Origin: Carnegiea gigantea
Taxonomy: Eukaryota > Streptophyta > Magnoliopsida > Caryophyllales > Cactaceae
NCBI GenBank assembly: GCA_029747015.1
Contig: JAKOGI010000330.1
Location: forward strand, 438,001-502,000
Reading direction: 5' to 3'
DNA length: 64,000 bases
Shown here: piece after piece, positions 1 through 11,100 of the stretch
Numbering within the stretch: position 1 is the stretch's first letter
Layout: the number at the start of each line of letters is the position of its first letter
The notes under the pieces: model-generated
Seen by the model: only the letters and a program-made list of their open reading frames with translations
The model's database searches: none
What the model was told of the DNA's origin: nothing
Program-made: the position numbers and the translations under genes

Positions 1-770
1 GTTGACCTCGTTCAGTGGACCATTAAAAGTTGTTGAGTGTCATTTCCTCAATTAGATTATAGGCTTCATCCTCAGTCTTACTCATCAAAGTTCCTCCTAC
101 CGCCGTATTAATAGTGAACCTTATAGATTAGGTCACACCATTATAAAAGGCGTAGATAACCATCCAACGCTGAAGACCATGATGGGGGCACAAATGCAGC
201 AGATCTTTAAAATACTCCCAGACTTCATAGAGCGTCTAGCATCTCATCATCTTTTTGTAGGAAGTTGGTGATCTGATTTCTTAGGCTTGCTGTTTTACTT
301 GGAGGGAAAAACTTGGCAGTGAATGCTCTTATTAACTCATCCTAGGTGGCAATGCATCTAGATGGTAAGGAGTGAAACCAAGCCCTTGCCTTATCCCTCA
401 ATGAGAAAGGAAATAAGCGTAGGTGAATCACGTCACTGGAGACTCCATTGAGTTTCAATGCGTTGCACACCTCTAAAAAGACCGAGAGGTGTAGATTTGG
501 GTCTTCTAAAGGAGTTCCGCTGAACTGGGATTGTTGCACCATGGAAATGAGTGCTGGTTTGAGCTCAAAATTATTGGTACCTACAGCAGGGTAAGCAATG
601 CTTGAGGCGATCCTTTGGACTCCATGGGTGATGAAATCTCAAAGCGTTCTCCTTTGGTCACCTCCTCCTCCTGCCATGTTTGAATTCCTTCTTGCCTCGC
701 GCCTTTGTTCTTCAATCCTTTGCTTTTTCCTCCTTAAGTGAAAAGTCCTCTCAATCTTAGGATTGGGTTC
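1..770 (-). pseudogene. gag: Broken gag of Athila-like element
   Basis: Gag would form the virus-like particle. On the minus strand the basic N-terminal part (many Arg/Lys/Glu, then a Gly-rich stretch) begins near 770 and carries an in-frame stop near 640. The frame then runs through the retrotransposon gag signature at 342-542 (PLEDPNLHL, then LRLFPFSLRDKARAWFHSLP). A TAG stop replaces the expected Trp codon just before 341. Below that, matches to the partner gag at 8918-10313 continue in shifted frames to base 1. The start codon of the family appears lost. Confidence 0.8.
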
Positions 771-923
771 GTACAAAATCGGACTTCACACAAACTTGGA
801 AAACTTCCTGCAAGCACTTTTCACCAACACTACCAGCGTAGTTAAACAAAAAAAAATAACAAAAAAAGAAACAATACAATACTTAGTCACTTTTATATGA
901 CAACTCAACAATTCATAGTTTAG

Positions 924-941
924 TCCCTGACAACGGCGTTA
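924..941 (-). other. Primer-binding site, tRNA-Asp type
   Basis: Read on the minus strand it is TAACGCCGTTGTCAGGGA. Plant tRNA-Asp(GTC) would demand TGGCGCCGTTGCCGGGGA, so it differs at a few transition positions. It lies six bases inside the LTR end, the normal position for reverse-transcription priming. Confidence 0.8.
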
Positions 942-947
942 AAAACT

Positions 948-2232
948 TGATTGAGACTACCGCAAGTGCACGGGTAGCCATAGTATAGATAAAGATATCG
1001 TTCCTCAGGGACTAATGTAACTTATTAAGTGTTGCCTATCATAATGTGCTAAGCAAAATTCTAATTCAATTGGTTTTGATTTAACAATTTCTAATTCACT
1101 ATTCTAAATCAATCAAAGAGAAAATATGTCTAGGAATTCTCATAGTTATGAAAGAGTATTGGATTAAAACAACAATCATGTGCTTTTCTTTAATTGGCTA
1201 ATCTCGAGGAATTGTAATCTATCCAAAAATTTGATTTATTCTTTCCAAATCAATCAGATTTGTCTAAACTAAGCAAAAGACATTCTTTCAAACTAATTTG
1301 ACTTAATTCAAGTTTAATATATTCAACTACTCGCTTGTCCTCCGAACATGCAAATCTCTCTTTCAAGACGACTCCACGTTAGGTTTAAATCAAGCAGTCC
1401 AACAACCAAATGTCACCTTTCAGTTTTTCATTCGTTTGTTTCAAGTAAACAAGCAAATTTTGGCCAAAAAATCTACTAACAACAATACAATTACTTGATA
1501 AACGAAATCAAACCAATCATGAGGAGAAGCACAATTCTATGGATTAAAACATGATCCAATTACACTTTTACAAACTACTAAATCCCTAGATAGAAGAAAA
1601 TTACTTAGACATGATTAAGAAATAAACAAAACTAACTAACAATCTGGCGAAATCTGAAAGAAAGGCTTGACTAAGATAACTTTTAAACAAGGGCTTCAAA
1701 CTGCCTTGAAAACCAAACACATACACCCAAGATTTCTCACCAAAATTAAAAATCAAATTAGAAACAACAAAATTTGAGAATTAAAGAAATTATGCTAAAC
1801 TCTAATCTATACTACTCTATACTTTTGGTTGTGTAAGGATTACTCTCTACTACTGCAGAACGCGGCCTTTTATAGAGAGGCTCGCTTGATCTCAGTCACA
1901 TAGCCGAAGAAAGACGAAGAGGCAGCAATTACAGGCTCACCACAGTCCATGGCAGGTACCACGGTCCGACTGTAGTTTGGGCTGGAATCGGCTTTCTGCT
2001 CTTTTCTTGCTCCACTGGCGTAGTAATACATGAGTGTCTATGGGAGAGGTCAAAATACATCTATTTATGGTCAAATACTGGGGAAAAAACTTAAAATCCT
2101 GCAAAACACATAAAACAATTATGCCTAAGCATAAATCGAGAATAGGAGTATAAATATTAACTTAAAGCATACAATTCTCCTAAAAATAAAGCAAAATAGC
2201 CTTAAAATGATGTATATATTAAGCACTTATCA
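948..2232 (-). repeat. 5' LTR of Athila-like element
   Basis: It is 1285 bp, starts TGATAAGTGCTTA and ends TCAATCA when read on the minus strand. It aligns along its length by eye with the LTRs at 7476-8752 and 18104-19386. A TATA box lies inside. A GC-rich block at about 1935-1970 with CCATGG and CCACGG words lies upstream of the TATA box. Confidence 0.88.
1867..1876 (-). promoter_or_regulatory. LTR TATA box
   Basis: CTCTATAAAA on the minus strand, at the same relative place as CTCTATAAATA in the LTR at 7476-8752. It marks the likely U3/R boundary. Confidence 0.6.
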
Positions 2233-2754
2233 ATGAGTTAATGATGTAATGTGGTGTATTCATAAGTAACTTGAGCACATGTAAGCCTAACGTTTGAATT
2301 TATGTATTGTATTCATCTAATTATCACTGTGAATGGCCGTGTGGGCCAACTAGTTAAATAGATGCTCATTTTCCAGTCCTTGCAGTTGAATGGTATGGAG
2401 ATGTAAACCCAAGTACTTCGGATGTGTGATCCATTTAAGTTGTACTTTTCAGTTGTGTACCCAGGGCGTGTGACACATAGAGTTGGTAGTCTCCGACGTG
2501 CAGCCTTCAAGCTTGTTTAGATGTGGCCTTTATGTTTTTACTATTATAGGTTAAAAAAGTAAGGCTTTATCCCTAGGTTATGGCAAGATTTTAGGCGGAA
2601 CTCTGTATATTTTGTTCTAAAATTTAAGAAATTACTAACACTTCTAGCCCTAGGGGTAGGGGTAGAACCAATCGAGATCGTGACTATCTCTTTCATATGT
2701 TTAAATAGTTTTATAAGGAAAAGGTATACAAAAACAACTAACAATTCTATACAC
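2233..2754. other. Unassigned sequence left of copia remnant
   Basis: There is no recognisable coding sequence here. Given the pol remnant that starts at about 2755 on the plus strand, it may be decayed copia sequence, but I see no motif that proves it. Confidence 0.3.
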
Positions 2755-3293
2755 TCTATAGCAAAACAATGTTGTAGAACGTAGGAATCGTATATTGCTT
2801 GACACGGTAAGGTCCGTAATTACGCATGCTAAACTCCCAATTAGTTTTTGAGGAATGCATTATTCACAGCAACTTATATGCTTAACCATGTGCCAACCAA
2901 AAGTGCACCTACCACTCCATATAAGTTATCGTTTGGTAAAAATAAAAAGTTGTCTTTGGATAACTTACCCCCACACGAGTTCTACTAGCTATGAGTATAG
3001 CCAAACCCATAAACATGAAAAACTTAATACAAGAGCTACCAATATGGTGTTCGTAAGATATCCTTAACATTCCAAAAGATATGTGGTATACAGGAACATA
3101 CAAATGGTGGCATGATGGAAATTGATTCCCATTATGTTGACTTTCTTGAAGATGAGTTCTCAAGGATTGGTGAAATAAAAAAGGACGACAAATTGTATAA
3201 GTCACAACAAAACATTCAACCATCTCTCGGTGAGGGGGAGGAGTTCAATTTTCACCAACTCACTAAGGATGGTACACCTCCCTTTTAATAATT
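2755..3293 (+). pseudogene. pol: Ty1/copia integrase C-terminal remnant
   Basis: The plus strand reads VERRNRILLDTVRSVITHAK then LPISF followed by a stop where copia integrases have Trp. A second, shifted block reads MVFVRYP then SKRY, the usual FVGYP..TKGY segment of copia pol. It continues as DFLEDEF and a Glu-rich linker up to 3290. The frame is broken by several indels. It is cut by the LTR at 3294-5127 and continues at 5128 with the hinge to reverse transcriptase. Confidence 0.75.
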
Positions 3294-5127
3294 TGAAAAA
3301 CCTGGCTTACTTGCAAGTGCACAAGATGGTTGTAGCAAAGCAAATATTCCATAGTCGTGTCCTGCAGAGAATGATTGTAATTTTGAATTTACTTTTCTCA
3401 ATTAAGTAACAAAATAAGTTTAGATAAGGAGAGTAATAACAATAATAACAGAAATAAAAGAATGGGAATAAGAGAGAAATAAACGTTAATTAATTAGTAA
3501 AGGGAGATCAAGCTAGAGAAACACTGGGACTTCGATTTCAGTATGAACTTTAATGTTGGAATTACTAAATTCAGTTGGGGTGAAATTAGTCTCTTCACAA
3601 ATTCTCAAGCTACAGGCTTGGGGCCAATAAGAAAAGTGAATTATAGCCATTAATAACTCATGAATTATTCGGCATAAACATAACTCATCTAGTTTCTAGT
3701 ATTGTTTAATGAATTAACAACCAAAATCTTAAATGCAATTGCATAATTATTATATTAGTCAATAAGGTCCTATATAAATAAGTGAGATAGCAAATTAATC
3801 AATTACAAACCTACACGTATAAACAATCGAGATAATTTATATGATAAATTAAAACGATTAAATAAACTTCAAATTATGTAATAAGAAGAGACAATAATAT
3901 TAGGCTCAATAGAAATTAGTAAAATCAATAAAGTAAGTCAAGGATCCATCTCGATCCTAGATAAACAACCTAGCCAATCATAGGTTGAGAAAATACCAGT
4001 GAAATTAGACTAGACTTATTTCAATTGATGGTATACTTTAATCCCTCTAACCAAACGTTTTTGTTACATGAATTTCGCACAATCAAAGGTCAAGCTCCCT
4101 AATTAGGCTCACCAATGAGATGAAAGAGACGGGAAAAATAGCCGTAATAGCTTATTTTCTTCTAATTCTTTCAACCCAAACTATTTCACCTAGTACAAAT
4201 TCTCTTTACTAATAAGAAATGTGAGTAATAGAAGAATGAAAAAATGAAGAATGCATTCAATAATTTGATGATGAATTGATGCTGCCATTGCCTATCTATT
4301 ATAGTGATTTCAACCCACCTCGTTCTCCACTTTTCATAGGAATTAATTATTTTTATCCTCAAAATATCAGCTCAACATCAAGCATGTCTTTCTTGAATTT
4401 TAACCAAGTCAGGCCAGTTGAATTACAATTAAAATCACGCTGGCCACATAAAAATAAGGAGAGAGAATGAAATACTTAATTTTTATTTCATGGCTGAACA
4501 TGAGTCTTGGTAAAGCTATTTTTGTATGGGTATCACATGGAGGTGGGCTGCTACTAGTGTATAGAGCATGACTACTAGCCCACGGAACAGGCCCAAGCAG
4601 CTAAGAGGGATAGGGACAGGGAGATGAGGGAAGTTGCTACTTATTTATAAGCTGGGAGACAGTTGATCAATGTGCTAGGGAAGATGCTGGAAGACAGGCA
4701 CGTGTGTGGAAGATAGAAGGAAGAACAAGTAGAAGAGAGATAAGGGGAATGGCTAGATTATGCATTGGGTGAGCTGGTTGAGAAGGCGTATGTTGGGCCA
4801 AGGAACAAGCCCACACTAGCTGGCCACTTAATTTTTTATATTTCCTCACAGACTGGGCCATGGGTTTTCAGAAAAACAGTCCCATTCCAGTGCCACCAGA
4901 TTGAGAGAGTTTGGGTAGCTGCTGAAATGGGCTATCTTGGAAAATCATGCTCAAGAATATGAGTTTACTCCATCTTTGCTTGATTGAGCTAAAGCTTGAT
5001 TTTGTATCTCACTCTGCAACTCCAAAGACAGAAAATATAAATCATTTTTACTTGAAATATATCTAAAAGGCTTTGAAAATAGGTAAACTAGGGGTAAAAA
5101 ATACACATAAAAAAATATGAGTTATCA
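3294..5127 (-). repeat. Solo LTR inserted in copia remnant
   Basis: This block of about 1.83 kb interrupts one copia pol reading frame. On the minus strand it starts TGATAACTCA and carries the cytosine/adenine-poor end typical of an LTR at the left. A TATAAATA box is present in minus orientation. The right edge (5127) is sharp. The left edge (3294) is a best guess, with TGAAAAACC as the reversed end. I could not see a clean 5-bp duplication, so either it is mutated or a little internal sequence remains. It is not clearly related to the other LTRs here. Confidence 0.6.
4642..4649 (-). promoter_or_regulatory. TATA box in solo LTR
   Basis: TATAAATA on the minus strand. Its position, about 480 bp from the U3 end, supports the assigned orientation. 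Confidence 0.45.
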
Positions 5128-6800
5128 ACTATCCGATAGGAATGGAGGAGGCACATCTGCTCAGGAGAATAAGGTTCATCCTCAATCTCCAATTCCTGAA
5201 GATAATCAACCTGAGAATGAAGTTCATCCTTAATCTCCTGATCTTGAATATAAAGTTAGTCCACATATTTAGGATCCCTCATCTTAAAGGGATGGTAGGA
5301 GTGACTCTCTATATACTCAAGATCCCACACCTCTTAGAAAAAAAAGGAGGGATTCTTCATCTAGGTAGACAAGTAATGAAGGTCCTAAGATCTAAATGAG
5401 TGGGTCTAGAAGGATTCTTGAACGATACTTCTAAATTAAAGAGGAATATTGTTGTGCAATTCTTTAGAAGTTAAGGAGCCTACCTCTTTACAAGAGGTGG
5501 TTGATTCACTATATTTGAAGAGTGGATGGATCTCATGAGGCACTAGATGGACTCAATGGTAAGAGACAAGGTCTAAGAACTCATTGATCTTCCACCTTGA
5601 TGTAAGTCCATTAGAAATAAGTGAGCTTTCAAGATAAAACATCGAGCAAATATATCAATTAATAAGTTCAAGGCCCACGTAATGGATGTACCCAAATTTA
5701 GGGTATAGATCACGAAGAGACTTTTTCTCCTATAGTGAGATTAGCCTCTATTCACCTATTGCTTTCCCTATGGTAACCATGAGGAACATATCTATATGAA
5801 CTAAACCATTGGATTTGTGTCGATAGGACAAGAGGATAAGGTGTGTTATTTTAGAAGGCCTATATATGGTCTCAAGCAATCTTCCAGATATTAGCACTTT
5901 AGATTCCATGAAGCCGTAACTTTGTTTGGTGAAGCCATAAGTTCATTTGGCTTATCTATGGTTTCAGAGGGCCATTATGTGTGTGTCAAAAGAACAATAG
6001 AGGGATTATGTTCTTACCCTATATATTAATGACATACTGTTGGTTGGAAATAACTTGGAGAAGATCAAAACTACTAAGAAGTGGCTATCATCTATCTTTG
6101 AGATAAAGAACATGGGTAAAGCTAGCTATCCTAGATGTGGAAATAGTCCGAAACCATTCAAGAACCTTTTGGATTTGTGCCAAGAAACACACATTAAAAA
6201 GGTCTTGGAATGTTTGCAAGCACTTAATTCTAAGTTGATAAACACTTTAATTAAGAAGCGTCTAACATTAAGTCTTGATTAATACCCTAAAATGGATGTT
6301 GAAAAGAGAAAATGAGCAATGTTCCTTATACTAGCACTGTAGGGAGTTTAATATATGTCATGCTATGCACATAACCTAACATTTGCTCTCTAGTTAGTGT
6401 GGTAAATCGTTACCAAAGTAACCTACAACCTACTCACTAATAAGTCATCAAAAGGAGCCATGCACCTTCGTGGCACTACTGGCCTGGACCTTTGCTATCA
6501 GGACAAGGACCTAAGGTCAAGGGGATACTTGGATACTGATCAAGGTGGTGGCCCAGATGTGTCTAGGTTAATCTTAGGATATGTCTTCACCCTAAGTGGG
6601 TGAGTCATGTCATGGTGAACTAAGAAGGAAAACTGCACATCACTGTCAGCTATGGATTCAGATTGTGTTGCTTGTTACCATAGAGACAAGAGGCATTGTC
6701 ATTAAGTATATGTACACCAACAAGGTGATTGTTATTTCCTTGATTAAACCTATTCTTATGATGCATTCAAAGGTCATATATTAAGTCTAGGAATTCATAA
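5128..6800 (+). pseudogene. pol: Ty1/copia RT-RNase H remnant
   Basis: This continues the remnant at 2755-3293. After a Pro/Ser/Glu-rich hinge with LERYF (5130-5430) comes a heavily mutated RT N-terminal half. The RT end is recognisable from about 6010: LYINDILLVGNN, KKWLSSIF, LCQETHIKKVLE. The catalytic YVDD is Y-I-N-D at 6022-6033, so the first Asp is lost. RNase H follows in several frames to about 6800 (RGTTGLDLCYQDKDL, then SRLILGYVFTLSG). Many stops and shifts make this one of the older insertions in the window. It is the host for the Athila-like element at 7476. Confidence 0.82.
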
Positions 6801-7470
6801 GGTTCAGTAGTTGGGGTGTATCTTGTTACGTGGTGGCCATGTTTCTTTTACGAAGAGAATTTATGTAATGATTGATGTTTCCTTTTCAAAATGCTCATGT
6901 TTTACTATCCTAGGTTAGGCATATTGGAATGTCGTAGGCTTCTAATTAGCCCAATCATACAAACAATCACCCTAACGCTTGAGTGGCTGATAGGATGACT
7001 GAATCATATTGGTACTAGGCAATATTGATTATTCATACTTGAAGTGTATGAATAAAATGAATATAGTCACCTTAGTGAGTCCAAGATGAGACTCAAGGGA
7101 GTCGAATATGAAATACGATTTCATATTGAAGCCTTAAAAGTCGAATCTTGAGTGTCAAGATTAATATTTAATTAATATGTTGATCTAGTGGCTCAGGTTA
7201 AATTTTTGATGAAAATCTAGATTGACGATTCACAGGGCATACAAAGCGACATGCTCAATTAAGTGAGACCTATGTTATGAAAGATATTTCATACTATGTG
7301 TGCTTAAAAGATGACCAATACATGGTGACTTCCCTATCTCTTATCAGTTTGTGACCCTACGAATGACGACCCTTCGACTTAAAGCTATTAAATGAAGTTA
7401 AAGCTCGATGACGCTTCCTTAATGTGTTTCTTAAGGACACAATGTATACAGTTTAATGAGAACACGTTAG
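6801..7470 (+). other. 3' flank of copia remnant, LTR not delimited
   Basis: This follows the RNase H end of the copia pol and should contain its 3' untranslated region and the beginning of its 3' LTR. I cannot fix the LTR start because the 5' LTR is not in the window. It is continuous with 19392 onward once the Athila-like insertion is removed. Confidence 0.45.
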
Positions 7471-7475
7471 GAAAG
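7471..7475 (+). repeat. Target-site duplication GAAAG (left)
   Basis: GAAAG here and at 19387-19391 flank the element exactly, as expected for Ty3 integration. Confidence 0.9.
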
Positions 7476-8752
7476 TGATAAGTGCTTAATGTGTACATCA
7501 TTTTAAGGCTATTTGGTGTCAATTTTTAGGAGAATATTATGCTTAACATTAATATTTACACTCCTATATCAATTTATGCATAGGTATAGTTGTTTTATGT
7601 GTTTTGCAGGATTTTAAGCGTTTTTACCCAACGTTTGATCATAAATAGATGTATTTTAACCTCCCGCATGGACACCCATGAGTTGTTACGCCCGTGGAGC
7701 AAGAAAAGAGCAAAAATTCGGCTCCACCCCAGACGACGGTCGACTGCGATGTCTGTCACGGACTGTAGTAAGTCTGTAACTACTATCTCTTCGTCTTCCT
7801 TCAGCTGTGTGGCTGAGATCAAGCAACATTCTCTATAAATAGCCCCATCCTGCAATACTGAAAAGCAATCCTTAAATCCTAGAGCAATACAAAAGCGTTA
7901 GATTAGAGTTTTAGCATAGTTTCTTTCCTTCTCAAATTTTGTCTTCTAGTTTGATTATTAGTTTTTGTGAGAAATCCTAAGTGTATGTATTTGTTTTTTG
8001 AGGCAAGCCCTTGGCTAAAGGCTATCTCAGTTAAGCCTTTCTTTCAGATTTCACTGGATTGTTGGTTAGTTTTATTTATTTCTTAATCATGTCTGAGTAG
8101 TTTTCTTTTGTTCCCAGATTTAGTAGTCTATATAAGTGTTGTCGGATCATATTTTGATTTAAAGAATTGTGCTTATTTCGTGATTGGTTTAATTTCATCT
8201 ATCAAGTATTATTGATGTTATTAGTAGATTTTTAGCTAAAGTTTGCTTGCTCACTTGAAACAAACGAATGAAAAACTAAAAGGTGACATTTAGTTGTTGG
8301 ACTGCTTTATTAAACCTAACGTGGAGTCGTCTCAAATGAGAGATTTGCATGTTAGGAGGACTAGTAAGTAATCGAATATATTTAACTTAAATTAAGGCAA
8401 ATTAGTTTGAAAGAACGACTTTTGCTAGTTTAGGCAAATTTGATTGATTTCGAAAGAATAAATCAAATTTCTGGAGAGATCGCAATTCCTCGATATTAAC
8501 CGATTAGAGAAAAGCACACGTTAACTCATTTTGATCCAATACTCTTTCATAGCTACGAGAATTCCTAGACATATTTCCTCTTTGATTGATTCAAAATAGT
8601 GAACTAGAAATTGTTAAGTCGAACCCTTTGAACGAGAATTTTGCCTAGCACATTCTAACGGATAAAACTCAGTAAGTTCCATTTGTTCCTAAGGAACAAT
8701 ATCTTTATCTATACTACGGCTACCCCTACGCTTGCGGTGTTAGTCTCAATCA
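7476..8752 (+). repeat. 5' LTR of Athila-like element
   Basis: 1277 bp, TGATAAGTG to TCAATCA. It aligns with 18104-19386 (1283 bp). A TATAAATA box lies about 360 bp in. Upstream of the box is a GC-rich block (7680-7790) with CGGTCGACTGCG and TGTCACGGACTG words that correspond to CACGGTCC-type words in the other copies. Confidence 0.93.
7834..7841 (+). promoter_or_regulatory. LTR TATA box
   Basis: TATAAATA in the 5' LTR. The 3' LTR has TAAAAATA at the same place, so that copy has lost the box. Confidence 0.65.
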
Positions 8753-8758
8753 AATTTT

Positions 8759-8776
8759 TAGCGCCATTGTCGGGGA
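8759..8776 (+). other. Primer-binding site, tRNA-Asp type
   Basis: TAGCGCCATTGTCGGGGA lies six bases after the LTR. It matches the tRNA-Asp complement TGGCGCCGTTGCCGGGGA apart from three changes. Confidence 0.85.
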
Positions 8777-8917
8777 CTACACTGTTAACTATTGAGATAA
8801 TCTTGCAAAAGTGACTAATTATTTTATTTTTTTTGTTATTTCTTTTCTTGATTAACTGCACTGGTAGCGTTGGTGAAAGTGCTTGCAGAAATTTTTTCCA
8901 GTTTATGAAGTCCGATC

Positions 8918-10313
8918 TTGGATGAACTCGATCCTGAGAGTGAGAGGACTTTCCACTTATAGAGGAAAAAGCAAAGGATTGAAGAACAAAGGCGCGAGGC
9001 AAGAAGGAATTCAAATATAGCAGGAGGAGGAGGTGACCAAAGAAGGACTCTTCAAGATTTCGTTACCCCTGGAGTCCAAGATATCACCTCAAGTATCACT
9101 CACCCTACTATAAATGCTAATAATTTCGAGCTTAAATCGGCACTCATTTCCATGGTGCAGCAATCCCAGTTTGGTGGAATTCCTTTGGAAGACCCAAATC
9201 TACACCTCTTAGTCTTTTTAGAGGTGTGTGACACATTGAAGCTCAATGGAGTCTCAAGTGATGGAATTCACCTGCGCTTATTTCCTTTCTCATTGAGGAA
9301 TAAGGCAAGGGCTTGGTTTCACTCCTTGTCATCTAGATGCATTACCACCTGGGATGAGTTGATAAGTGCATTACTCGCCAAGTTTTTCCCTCTAAGCAAA
9401 ACAGTAAGCCTAAGAAATCAGATCACCAACTTCATACAAAAAGATGCTGAGATGCTCTATGAAGCCTGGGGGTGATTTAAAGATCTACTGCGTTGTGCTC
9501 CCATCATGGTCTTCAGCGTTGGATGATTGTCCAAGCCTTTTATAATGGTATGACCCAATCTATAAGGTCCACTATTGATACGGTGGTAGGAGGAACTCTG
9601 ATGAGCAAGATTGAGGATGAAGCCTATAATCTGATCTAGGAGATGGCACCAAACAACTTTTAATGGTCCACTAAATAAGGCCAATCCAAATAGGTTGGAG
9701 GTAAGCTTGAAGTTGATGCGCTTACTTTACTTTCTATTAAAGTAGATGCTATGACCGAAAGATTTGACCAAATGAATGTTAATGCTGTAAATTCTAGTGT
9801 CCCTTCCCTTGTGAAATTTGTGGCTCTGTTGAGCATGTGACTTTGAAATGTCAAGTTGGGAGTCCTGTTTTCCAAGACTCTATTGAGGTTAATTATGTTC
9901 AGAATTTCAACCTGAGACTGACCAATGACCCTTACTCTAATACATATAATCCAGGTTGGAAGAATCATCCAAAATTTTCTTATATATCTAACCCAAACCC
10001 ATCAAATGTGCCCCCTATGAATGCTAGAACCCCTTGGTTTTCAATGACCCCTATTCCCTTCTTAAATGCCCCAAAAATCCAATTAGAGGTAATGATGGAA
10101 AGCATGCTTATGGTGCAACAAAAACAGGATGAGTATATTAAGCAATTAACCTCAAAAGTTGATGTGCTCGTAACTCACAATAGAATCTTAGAAACCCAAA
10201 TTGCCCAAAAAGTTAGTTTCTCATCTACGCCCCCAGACAGACTTCCTAGCAAGCCTGAGCTGAACTCTAGCGAGCAATGCAATGCTATGATTCTAAGGGT
10301 AGGAAACAATTAG
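8918..10313 (+). pseudogene. gag: Athila-like gag, frameshifted
   Basis: The frame is open from about 8921 apart from one stop: a basic N-terminus, then AGGGGDQRRTLQDF, then the retrotransposon gag core at 9152-9475 (LRLFPFSLRNKARAWFHSLS). A TGA replaces Arg/Trp at 9476 and a frameshift follows near 9505. Matches continue in shifted frames (DEAYNLI, then a mutated MAPNNF..W). A CCHC zinc knuckle C-X2-C-X4-H-X4-C is intact at 9810-9851, and its frame stays open to 10313. The knuckle would bind genomic RNA. The natural start Met appears replaced by TTG at 8918. Confidence 0.88.
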
Positions 10314-11100
10314 AGGGACCTAAGGAGATTACTAACGATGAGTCTTTGCATGATAAAAATGAGCATGTTGAGAATCTTGACAAAGACATGTCCTTGCCTT
10401 CTAAGGAGGTAATTAATGTTGCACATGAGGCTGAGGAGGTTCCTAAGGACCCTAAGATCATTTCACCAATGCCTACTCCCCACCTTTACCATTTCCTCAA
10501 GCGATGGCCAAAGCTAAACTTGATTCACAATTTAGGAAGTTTTTGGAAGTCCTTAAGAAACTCTACATAAATATTCAGTAGACTAAAGCCCTAACTCAAA
10601 TTCCCTCATATGATAAATTTTTAAAAGAAATTCCGTCCAAAAAAAGAAAGCTTGAAGAACATGAAACTATAGCTTAGACTGAATAATGCAGTGTGGTGAT
10701 CCAAACAAGCTTCTACCTAAGTTGAAGGATCCCGGAAGTTTTTCTATTCCTTGCCTGATAGGGAACATACCTATAGACCATGCTTTATGTAATTTTGGGA
10801 CAAGTGTGAGCTTCATGCCCCTGTCCCTGTGTAAAAAATTAGAACTAGTATATATAAGACCAACTACTATCTCCTTACAATTGGTGGACAGTACTGTGAA
10901 ATACCATGTGGGTATTTTAGAGGATCTTCCAATAAAAGTAGGGGATTTACATGTGCCAGTGGACCTTGTAATTCCATAAATGAAGGAGGATACACGGACT
11001 CCCATCATTCTTAGGAGACTATTCTTAGCCATCTCAGGGTGCCGCATCGATGTGAAAAATGGTACATTATCTTTTGATGTGGGAAATGATCATGTGGAGT
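10277..11100 (+). pseudogene. pol: Retropepsin-like protease, dead
   Basis: A linker (10277-10680; LKKLYINI, FLKEIPSKKRKLEEHE) leads into the aspartic protease domain at 10686-11100. The motif that should read LCDLGAS is LCNFGTS, so the catalytic Asp codon is AAT (Asn) at 10791-10793. Downstream VGDLHVPVDLVIP and the conserved GCRIDVKNGTLSFDVG strand are recognisable. A TAA at 10977-10979 separates two otherwise collinear frames (10686-10979 and 10980-11750). It would cleave the Gag-Pol polyprotein if active. Confidence 0.85.

Larger units (their letters stand above)
1..2232 (-). mobile_element. Athila-like Ty3 retrotransposon, 5' part only
   Basis: This is the upstream end of a minus-strand element: LTR (948-2232), primer-binding site, then gag running off the left edge. 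The LTR and gag are clearly related to those of the complete element at 7476-19386, so both belong to one family. The primer site matches the 3' end of plant tRNA-Asp, as is known for Athila elements. Target duplication cannot be tested because the other end is outside the window; the five bases after the LTR are ATGAG (2233-2237). Gag is broken, so the copy is dead. Confidence 0.85.

Noticed and set aside
2909..3223. 104-codon minus-strand frame
   Set aside because: It is the antisense of a plus-strand copia integrase remnant that has recognisable motifs.
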